Of a stretch of DNA of 64,000 nucleotides, positions 49,201 through 61,200 are shown piece after piece (positions within the stretch are counted from its first letter, which is position 1; each line of letters opens with the position of its first letter). The stretch is taken from positions 22,878,001 to 22,942,000 of the forward strand of contig NC_091968.1 of assembly GCF_036711975.1 (NCBI RefSeq), read 5' to 3'. The position numbers were made by a program, and so were the translations under genes. The stretch is from Onthophagus taurus. Lineage: Eukaryota; Arthropoda; Insecta; Coleoptera; Scarabaeidae. The notes beneath the pieces are model-generated. The model was not told where the DNA came from, did not search any database, and was given only the letters and a program-made list of their open reading frames with translations.

Positions 49201-52200
49201 ATTGGACCTGTGGGAGTCGATACTGCCTGGACACTTTTAAAGAGAACACTTGCTGAATAGGCAGAAAAAGTGCTGGGACAAAGGAAAGACGAAACGATTG
49301 GTTCGACAAAAACAGAAACAGATTAAAGACGCTGATGGAACACTGATTACTGAAAAGAGTGAGATAGTGAGAAGATGGCGGAACCACTTAACACATTGCT
49401 CCACTCTGACAGTTAACAACAAGAATACGCGCAGCCAAATACAAATCAAGGCAATCACCCACCTTCAGTTCGATTATTATAAACATTTCGAAAAAAATTT
49501 TATTAGAAAGATCGCTTCATAATCATGTATTCTACAACCGTATAATGCTCTGATGCGGAAGATACGGGACACGCTGTATACGAAGAGTGTATAAATAATG
49601 GCGTATGCGGACGATATAGTGATTATAGTGAAGATCGCAGCATAAAAAATGCCGCATTAAATATAGGGCTGGTCATAAACTATCCCAAATCTAAGTGTAT
49701 GTGTACATCACGCCGACACAGAATCATACAAGGACATATAAAGATTGAAGATGAGCTATTGGAGGTGGTAAAATATTTCCAAGACAGTCAAAACGACAAA
49801 ACCAAGGAAATAAAGAAAAGAATATTCATGGCGAACAGATACTATTTTGCCCTATCCTCACAGCTAAGGTCGCGAAATCTGTCTAGGTAGACAAAATGTA
49901 AACTATACAAAACATCGATTGTATGTTTGATCGCACAATAAATACTAAATACTAAAAACGAGAGGAAGAAGCACTTAAGGTGTTAGTAAGGGAGGTGCTA
50001 CATACTATGATTGGCGGAATAAGCGAACACGGACTATGGAGAAGGATACAACGACATGGACGTGGTTAATAGCTTGAGATGGGTGGGTCATGTGATAAGA
50101 ATGGAGGAAGATAAACCCACAAAAATAGCAATATTGAACAGAGCGGTCGGAACCATCGGCCAGGGAGACCGAAACTGGATCAAAAACTAATGGGAATAAA
50201 AGCATGGCGAAGAAGAGCGAGAGACAGGGAAGACAGGAATGATATTCTGATGCAAGCCAGGGCCCACCTAGGGCTGTAGATTCAGAGAAGAAGAAAAAGA
50301 TATCTACAATTAATTGCATGAGAGTGAGACCTGGCATGTATAGTATTGGTATGGTGGTATCTCCAAATTGCAGTTGCGGAGAAATTTGTGATTTTAATCA
50401 CATTATTTTGGCTTATGAGACTTATGAGTTGCACAAGAAGTAGAAGAGGTTCCAAGGGGTATGGACTCAGCATAGAAAAGCGTAAAATGATAGGTGCGCC
50501 ATAAAGAACGTCGAACAACTTACGAAAGTATAGTCCTGATAAGAATAATTGGCGCTTATACTACCATGTCGAATGCAGCATTGCAAGTACTTTAGGATAT
50601 GCCACCAATAGATCTATATATCAAGAAGAGATTGAGCCAGAACGTGGACGAGACCAAGGACATTATTGAAAGAGAGTGGAACAAAGATGGGATAGTACCA
50701 GAGATGTGGCGAGATGGACGAAGAGGTTCGTGCCCGTTTTATATGTGTGGTTGAGTCGAGATTAGGGCGAGGCGAACTATTACGTGAGCCAGTTTATGGG
50801 GGGACACGGATGCTTCAGTGCTTCAAGTTCAGGAGAGTCTCCGATGACCGATGTATATACTGTGATAAAGAGGACGACGTAGAACATACGTTCTTTCAGT
50901 GTAGCAGGTGGGAAGACCTTCGAATGGATATGGAGAGGAAAGTGGGAAGAAGCTTGACTCCAGAAAATTGCGTGCAGACGATGATAAAAAGCGAAACGAA
51001 TTCGGTAGCAGTACAGAAATACATAAGAGAAGTTGTTAGTACAAAGGAGAAAGAGGAAAGACGCGACTAATACATAGAAAAGAGAAGCCGCCTGTGCGAT
51101 GGTGAAAACCCGCGAGGGTAAGTTCTGAGCAGGAGAAAGGCAGAGAAAAAGGGGCTGTCATTAAATTCACACTCCCGGCCGAAGAACAATATCTACTTCT
51201 TATAACAACTTTAAACCGCCAACAGTAAGTTGGGGTGCATAACACATTTTCCCCACACCAGCGCTAGAAAAAGGGTAGCAAGAAAGATTCATTCCTCTCT
51301 TTCGGAAGTTCTTTGCATTTGAGTTTTGGAAATTTATTTTACCAAAGGACTATCTAATTTGAATATAAACTGATACAAGAAAATTTGTGACTGGTGACTT
51401 GACTAAGCGATATTTTATCGTTTTTAGAGATTTTCATGCTATCTGGTAGGTAAATGTGTAACTTATCTTAGAAAAAATGCAGAATACCGAAATACCTAAA
51501 ATACTATTTGTTTTTAAGGATTTAAAGGATGTCCGATTTGCATCATACGTCTAAGAACCGACTTAGATACGACACTTAGATACACCAAGAAATTGGTGTT
51601 TATGTCTTTTATTTTATATACAATTTAAGTTTAACTAGTTTTGGCCCTTGGCCAACTTCAGAGACTCTACAAATAGATTAACTTTAATAATTAACTTTAA
51701 GTTGTCAATGTCAACTTTAATTTTATTATTATATCTTCATAAAATAACTTTTAAAATGAGTCCAAATATGATGCATTTATCTCAAAAATCCAAAATTTCG
51801 AACTTCAACTTTTAATTTTGACATATTTGTCAACTTCATAAAAAATCCTTTAAAATGAGTCCAAACTCGACATATTTAACTTTAATATTAATGGAAATAC
51901 AATCACTTCCGGTTTGAAACGTCAACGTTAATTTTGACATATTTGTCATCTTCATTAAAAAACCTTTAAAATGAGTCTAAATTGATGACGTACTTATCTC
52001 AAAAAACAAAAAAGTTAGAATAAAAAGCATTAAATCCTAAGTTAGCAACAATGAAGATAGCAATTTAATTTTTAAATATTAATACCAACCTTAATTTTTT
52101 AATTTTTTTTTTTATTATATTTTTGTTTTTGTGACAAATATTAAGACATTTTATAAAATTAAGAATATGTCAAAATGACATTGACATTTCAAACCGGAAG

Positions 52201-55200
52201 TTGCTTATATCTCGAGTAATATTGGAATTAAACGTATCTTGTTTGGATTCATTTTAAAGAATTTTTCACAACGATTACAAATATGTCAAAATTGACGTTG
52301 ACATTTTTAACCGGAAGTTAACCATAACTTTATTAATATTGAAGATAAATATGTCGTGTTTGTACTCATTTTAAAGGATTTTTAATGAACATTACAAATA
52401 TGTCAAAATTGAGGTTGACATTTTAAACCTGAAGTTAGTTATCATATAATAGAAGTTTTATAACTGAAGTAATCTAGTGTTAGTCACTTTTCTTTTTATT
52501 TTTAACGTATTACTACGTATTTTACTTGTAACATTTCGTTCTTAATTCCATTTTACAACTATTTAAACTTAAATTTTGTAAATTAGTAACTAATAACTGT
52601 CTATTCTGAGAAGTCTTATATTTTTAGAGAGGTGAAAACGAAAATTCCGTTTTTCTCAACATTATTAATTTGTCTAAATAACAATAAAAATAATACTTAC
52701 ATAATATTCAAGATGTCCATTTGGTGGTCGGATTGAAATTCTGCTAGGATAAACATTTCGAATCGATAAAGTTATAAGTTGATGAACGATTCTTTGATTT
52801 GCCGGTTGATATTTAAATAAGAAAACGGTTTTAGTTCTTGTATCCAAAACATTCGCTTGGGCCACCATCGTATTAGTTTGTGTTTCCTTCGATATCTTAA
52901 TTAATCCATCCAAAACGATGTGATCCATAAAATCTAATTGCAACTTAAGTAAATGGAACTCAACGTCCATAACGGTTAAATATAAATAATCGGGTATCTG
53001 CATTAACGGCGTTTGTTGCACGGGGCAATTTTCGGAAATTGTTTCTAAATAATTTAAAACTTTTCGATTTGTTAAAACAATATCGAGGTTTTCGATGATA
53101 ATTTCAACGGGATTTAAAATATTCGTTTCGATTACTTCGTCCAATAAATTTCTGAGATCTCCCATAAATTCCTCATCATTACTGTTAATAATGATGGGTT
53201 GGAAAGGATTATTTTGAGTTGGAATCGTTAAAATCGTAACTGGTTTATTCCCCAAAGTGCTTGAAATCTTGATAGGTTTAAACGGCTTGCTCGTGTATTC
53301 TTGAAGACTTCTCAATTTCTCAACGGTTGAATCATTTTGCAAATTAATCCGGATTTCAATTGGGTAACCATCAAAGTGGTGTAAATTAAAGAATGAATAA
53401 GGCGGTGGGATTTTTTCTTTCGATAATGTTATTAGGGTGTCATAAACGATTTTTACACTTCGATCTAAAACGATTATTTCCGTTAAATCTTCGTAGGTTT
53501 TTACCATAAATGCTATGATTGATTTATGATCTAATTGTGTCGCAACAATTTTCGATCCGGGATTCGCTTTATCTTCTAAATCAAATCTGATAACAACGGT
53601 TACTTTTAATTCATCCGGAATGTAAAGTAAGACCCCTAATTTTATTTTAGGCGTTTTCTTACTGCGTTCTAATAAATTATTAAAAACTTCGGGTTGGGAC
53701 ACGTCGAAGATATAAGTGTCGGTTCTCCCATTATCCGATTCTATTGGTAAAGTTAAAGTTGTTAATAACCCGGCGTTTAAAACCGGGAAGTTTTTCATTG
53801 CATCTCGAGGAAGTTGAATTGTACTCGATAATTTGTTTAAAGCTTTCGTTACTTCCGATTGGCTTATATCTAAGATAAAAATTTCTTTTTCTCGACGAAC
53901 GTTGATGAATTTAATTTCTAAAGGAAACGTCGCTGAAGTGTTGTGAAGCTTATTTAAGGTGTTTATAACTTCGTTATTACCCATGTCTAAAATAATTTGC
54001 AAATTATCTTTGTATGGGTCTAAAATTGTGAATGAAATAAACGGAACGTTCCCAAACGGATTTGGAACCTCCACCGGTCTAATAAAACTCGGCGTTTTTA
54101 ATTTCAACTTTTTAACCGTTAATAATTGTTCTTCATCTTTCATGTTGAGTTTAATTAATTTAACGAAATCGCGTTTATTAATCGTGAAGAGATGCGTCGA
54201 TTCTTGCAGTTTAGTTTTCGCGGAAATCTCCAAAAGCTCATCGACGACTTCTTTATTCATCAAATCTAAAATAACGATTTCGCGAATTCCCACTTTCTCA
54301 TCGGTTAATTGCATATGAATTAACGATCCGGGATCTGGGATGTATTCGACGCGAAACGCGATGTCTTTTAATCGATTCAATGATTTCTCATCATTGGTGG
54401 ATAAATAAATTTCTTTTAATTCGCCCGAAGAATTTTTTAATATTATTTTAACCCTCGAGTGAAACACGTCGGATTTCGCCGCCTCCTCGAACAGCGTTTC
54501 AACGACTTCCGGTTCGTTTAAATTGAAATGCAACATCACGGTGTGTCCGAGGATATCGACGAAACAAATTATTAATTGATCTTCGTCTTTATCGATAGGG
54601 TCGAACCAAGTGTTGCTGATATTTTCGTCGGGTGTTTCGTTTAATTCGATCATATTTCTATCTTGCTCTATTTCTTCGGGGTTTTTTGTGTATTTATCGT
54701 CTTGGTAATTTTTTGGTTTGCTCGGTTCGATTTGTGGGGAAGGATTTTTGGGTAATTCTTTCGCTGTGATTACAGCAATCGTTTCGATTATTCTTATATC
54801 GGTTAAATCGAGGTGAACCACAACGAATTTCCCATCGACGATGAAATCGACGAGAATCGCATCAGGATTTTCTGGGTCATCTAATCGTTGTAGCGTTTCA
54901 ATTACGTTATTATCAGAAATGTCTAAAATTAATTGGCCGTATAATCCATCTTCAATTTCAATTGTAAGTATTAATAGGTTATTTTTTTGTATCGGGGGAG
55001 ACATGTAAATCAAAAATCCTGATTGGAGCTCCTTAATGATGGTTTGCATTGCTAAGGGGTCGTTTAAATTGAATTTAAATCCGCCGTTGATTTCGTCATC
55101 TCCGATTAAATGCATTAAATGTACTTTTGATTTTATATCGATGATTTGGTGTAATCGATTAATTAATCCAATAACTGGGCCGTGATTCGGGTCCAACGCG

Positions 55201-58200
55201 ATCAATTTTGATTCCCCCTCAGGTTTTATTTGGATTATAATCAAAGAATTCGGATCCGGCTGGATTAAAAGAGCCCCGCAAATTTGTTTCAACCTCTTTA
55301 TAGTAACACTAAATTGCAAATCATAATAAATCGTAATTGGTTTATTCGTCAAAGGCGATAAAATATGAAAAGCAGTTCCCGGAGTCCTCCTAGTACATTT
55401 CCCCGGGATTCTCAACAACTCATTAACCACACTCCATTTAGTCACATCGCATTTAACAATTAACGTTTGAGAATTCATCTTATTAATAGGAATCAAAAGT
55501 TGTTTGGGATATTTACTCGGAATATTTGCAAGCAAAGTTTGAGGGAGTTGCGACTTCAATCCGAGTTCTTGAAGGCGATTTTTCACCAAATTATCCGAAA
55601 AATCCAAATATAACTTCTTTTTATTTCCATGACTATCGTGGAGATTAAGAAAACTACTATGATGATTCGAATATCCCGCTAATTGGATCAAAGCATCCAC
55701 GATCTTCTCGTTATTCGTGTCTAAAATAACACACCTCGATCTCCCTTGCTCATCATCCACGCTTACTATTAAATAAGGATACCCAAATTTCCCACTAGGG
55801 ATTTCTAAAACCTCCAAATTCGTTGGTGTAAAAACATTTAATTGTTCCACAATATTCAAAGTTCTTAAATCGTCCATATCGATTTTTTTAACTCGTTTAA
55901 CTCCGTTTTTATCAGGAATTGTAACCGTTACAACCCCACAATTTTCCGATTTCACATCCGGCAATTTCAACAACTCCTCCCTAACCCCCGGATTATTCAT
56001 GTTAATAATATGAGGGGGATAAATTAAAACCCCATAACCCGAATTAACATCCCCAACGATTATTTCCGAGTTTATGGCGGTCGTTAAAACCGTATGGACC
56101 ACCTGATCGTTGTCACCATCGATGCTAACGATGTAATTTTCGTAAGCTGGGCCGTTAAAAATGGCTTTCGGCGCGGTTTTAGGAGCTGAATAAGTAATTT
56201 CTTTTAAAACTTTAACAGTTTCGGGTCTTAATGTATCTAAAGTTACCCTATACAAAGTATTTTCGGAATCTTTTAAATTCAAAGTGACTAAATTCCCGAG
56301 ATTCGTAGCTGGTACTCTTGATGAAGGTATTTTTTTGGTTAATTGAATCAATTCTCTTTTCGTTTTGGGATCGTCCTTCTTTAAAAATACAATCGTGTTT
56401 TCGCCGGTTCTACTATTCAAAATAATCTTTATTGCGTCTAAATTATTAGGGTCGTTTAATGATAGAATTGTATTTCTACTTTGTGGGTCTTCTTGATCGA
56501 TACAAACCGTTGTTTTTGTTAATTCTTCTTTTTTTTGTGTAAGCTCATCGTTATTTTGTGTTGTAATACTTCTTTTTGTAATCTTTAAACTTTTTATGTT
56601 TACCTTTTTTAAATCACCTGAGTCTAAACCGCGTTTAACTCTTTTTACTAATTTTCTTTTTAAAATGGCACGTTTTCTTCTTGGCTTAATTTGAAGATTT
56701 TCACTCGAAATTTGACGTTTTCTTCTTGCTGGAACTGTTGTGGGTGAAATTGTAGTTTCCCCAGGATTTGTAACTTCATCTTTAGATGTTGCAGATTCCG
56801 TTGCTGAATCATCACTTCTTACACTTTCATTTTCAACTTCTTTAATGGTTGTTAATCCTTCAGTTGTTGTAGTAGTTTCTTCTGCACTTCTTTCTTCGCC
56901 AGATGAGTCTTCTTCATTTTCTGGGCTTGATTCATCATCACCACGTTCTTCATTTCCATTTTCTTTGTTATTTTCTTCTTCTCCAGATGATTCATTATCA
57001 TTTCTTTCTTCTCCAGATCCTTCATTATCATTTCTTTCTTCTCCAGATCCTTCATTATCATTTCTTTCTTCCCCACTTTCTTTGTTTTCGCCATTTTGTT
57101 CTGTTTCATCCTCAATACTTTTTTCTTCTCCAGATCCTTTATTATCATTTCTCTCTTCCCCACTTTCTTTGTTCTCTCCATTTTGTTCTGTTTCATCCTC
57201 AATACTTTTTTCTTCACCAGATCCTTCATCATCACCTCTTTCTTCTTCCACAGATTCATCACCCTCAGCTGTTCTTTCTTCTCCCGATTCTTCATCTTGA
57301 ACATTTCTTTCCATATGACCACTTTGATCTTCTTCATTTACGTTTCCTTCTTCTTCACCTGATTCTCCATCTCCATCAGTTTCTTCAACATCAACATTTT
57401 GTTCTTCTCCAGATTCTATGTCATTAGAAATTTGGTCTTCTCCTGATTGTTCGTCGTCTTCTTTATTTTCTTCATCTATAATAAAAATAAATTAATATAA
57501 GTATGATAAAAGCTATTAGATCATGAATTCCATTTTCTAACTCAATATTCCTTACATATAATTACATTGAATATAAGCAAATCAAGTAGAACATATGTAA
57601 AGGTCCAGCCTATTGAAAGGGTCAGAGAATATAAGTATCTGGGTACAATTGTGAATGAAGATTAGAATCGAGCAGGCAAGGAGTATATACGTAGAAATGA
57701 AGAGGCTTTTATGTTGCCAGGATTTAAACCTTGGATGGGGGCTTGGACTCTGAGAGGGATCGATGTAACGAGACTGGAGACATTTAAGATGTGGATATAT
57801 CGGAGGATGCTAACAATCTCATGGACGCAGAAGAGACCAACGTAGAAGTGATGAGACGGATGAGATAGGAGATTAATTGACACAATAAAAGAGAAGATAT
57901 AATTCAGGCAAAAATAACCAGCTATTTAGATCTGCGGTCTCAAAAGTGAGAATCACCTTAATAATAGCTAAGCTTCAAATAGCTTTTTTTGGGTACCTTT
58001 GAAGTTATGTGTGAGACGCACAATATTCTCTTTTGCTCGTATTCTATAGATCTTATGCCAGATTGCCTTTTGTGTTGAGCGTGTGATTCATCACGTTGAA
58101 GTGACCAAGCTAGCATTGATGTTTACCACTTCTCCTACATTCTTCTTTTACATTCTGTTGGAAGAAACAGCTCTTTGCTAACATCTCCTAAATTGTCAGC

Positions 58201-61200
58201 AACCCAATATAAATGAGAGTGCAACTTCACGCTTATGTTACAACCTGATTTTTTGAAGATTTTTAGCATCACATCGACTAACACCTTATAATTACCAACT
58301 CTACTATTGCCTAAGAAACCATCGGCAATTTCTTTGAAGGCGTCTCTTTCATCATATTTTCAAAATCAGCAGTTTTCATCAATAGTCGAATCGTCTTCGT
58401 TTATTTTGACATCACACTCATGTTGGGATATTTATTTGCAAGGTACTTAAAATAAGCACCATTTTTATTAAAGGTCTTTATGAACTGCTTCATTATTCCT
58501 AATTTGATATTAATTGGGGGTAATAAAACCCGACTGTTGTCCAAGAATCATGCCAGTAATTTTCAAATCTTCATATATTCTATTTCTTGTGCTGCTTATA
58601 TTTAATAGTTTCCAGATTATAATAGTCTACATTTCTGCACGAAGGCACTGACATCATTAGAATAAACATAGCTATCACCTTCAGAGAAGAACTCAATAAA
58701 TGAGTTCTCTCGATGTCTATGCTAAGAGAAGGTAGTTCCAGGAGCAATGATTCTGGAACTCCTAGACCAAATCATTTAGTGCAGTCTGATCATACAGATT
58801 AGAGTCTTCATAATCAAGTGAATTGATGTCTTCATTTTTCTTCTTCAAATATGGTGGAATTGAAGGAATATCGTCAGATTCAATGAAAAAATGACAAGGT
58901 TTCTTAACACTTACTGCACTTGGATACTTAATATTATGAGAATTTTTAGTATTAAAACCGCCAGTTTTAGTTAAACAAAAATAGCAGTTATCGTGACTGA
59001 AAGGTTCTCGTAGTACCGTTCAATAGCGCATTTTCAAGGGCAAGGATGTAAGAGATAGACTTGAACAATAAAATATTGTGCGTCAGGTACATAACTTCAA
59101 TATTAACCAAAAAAGCAGAATCCACGAATTCTTCAAATTTTCATATAATTGTGTTTTTCTCGATATTGATGCATCTGAGAGCAAAAGTGCAAGTTGCTCT
59201 CTTATAGTTTTTATTGTTAGGAAAAAAATTTGTTACAACTTTTGTTCTAAAAGTTTTTTATAACAAGCTCTCTTTGTCAAGTGTTACCATTAACAACTTG
59301 AAACAGCAACAAATTTATCAAATTTTCATATTTTTCTAGGTATTGACGCATCTGAGAGCAAAAATGCAAGAGAGCAATATTGTTACGTATAAAATTTGCT
59401 GCAACTTTTGTTCTAAAAGTTTTTTTATAACAAGCTTTGTTTCTCAGATGTTACCATTGACAACATGAAAAAGCACAAATTCATCAAATTTTCATATTTT
59501 CGTATTTTTCTCGATATTGACGCATTTCAGAGCAAAAGTGCAATAGAGCGATATTGTTAGATATAAAATTTGTTACAACTTTTGTTCTAAAAGTTTTTTT
59601 ATAACAAGCTCTCTTTCTCAAGTGTTACCATTAACAACTTAAAAAAGCAACAAATTCATCCAATTTTCATATTTTCGTATTTTTCTAGATATTGACGCAT
59701 CTGAGTGCAAAAGTGCAACAGAGCAATATTGTTAGGTATAAAATTTGCAATAACTATTGTTTCAAAAGTTTCTTTGTAATATGCTCCGTTTTCCACGTGT
59801 TACCATTAACAATTAGAAAATGCAATAAATTCATCAAATTTTCATATTTTCGTATTTTTCTCCATATTTATGCATTTGAAAGCAAAAATGCAAGAGGGCA
59901 ATATTGCTAAGAACAAAATTAGCTACAACATTCGTTCCACAAGTTTTTTTGCAATATGCTTTGTTTCCAGAGTTTCACCATTAACTTGTGAAACTACGAA
60001 TTCTTTAAATTTTCTGATTTTCGCATTTTTCTTAACATTCATACACCTAATCGTAAGAGCTAAAGTAAAAGAGAGCATGATTGATGACCTCGGATTATAA
60101 TAATTCTACGAAAAAAATTACTTCAGAAATGACTTTAACCGACAACAAAACTTTGCAGATCTATGTTATGATAATGACGAACAATATAATAAAAAATTAC
60201 CTGATTCTTCATCATCAACGAAATGTTCAACACCAAGTTCTTCGATATCATCATTTCCTGATTCAGCATCATCATCATTTCGTTGCTCACCAGATTCTTC
60301 GTATTCGAGATTTATTTCATCACCAGATTCTTCTTCACCACTTTGTTCTTCCTCTAATTCTTCTTCTTCACCACTTTGTTCTTCATCATTTTCTTCTTCC
60401 CCAGATTCTTCTTCATCAATTTGTTGTCCCCCAGATTCCTCATCTTCATCATAATTTTCTTCATCACCAGATTCTTCCTCATTATTATATGATTCATCTC
60501 CAGATTCTTCTTCATCGTTATATGATTCATCACCAGATTCTTCTTCATCGTTATATGATTCTTTTTCATCGTTATATGATTCATCTCCAGATTCTTCGTC
60601 TTCATCTTCAATTTGTTTCATTTTTCTTTTATAATGATGATCATTTCCTAATTGATGAATACCATGTAGGCCATTTCCGTGGTGTAAATCGTGCTCGAAA
60701 TCATCTTCTTCGTAATAATCATCTTCTTGGTGTTCATCTTCATAGTCTTCTTCGTAATGATATTCTGATTCATGAATACCATGTAAGAAATTATTATGGT
60801 ACTCTTCATGTTCATAACTTTCTTCTTCATAATCATCTTCTTCATAATCATCTTCGAATTCATGAGTACCATGTAAATAATTATTATGATTTAAATCGTG
60901 TTCATAACTTTCTTCATCTTCATAATAATCATCTTCATAATAATCATCATCATAATAATCACCTTCATAGTAATCACCTTCATAATAATCATAATCTTGA
61001 TAAGTTGTTTCATAATGATAACTTTTATTATAAATCGTATTTTCTTCAAAATAATAACTTTCCCCTTCATAATAATCACTTCCTTCATAATAATCATCTT
61101 CATAATTCGTTTTTTCACTTTTTGTATAAACATGAGAGTACTTTTTTTCTTCATTATAAGCATATTCACCACCATATTCTATATATAAAGTTTCAGGTTC

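Noticed and set aside
56740..57300. Idea that the acidic repeats are a nuclear or chromatin protein
   Set aside because: The Ser-Gly clusters with furin sites and the link to the rest of the protein fit a secreted product better, although the signal peptide is outside the window.
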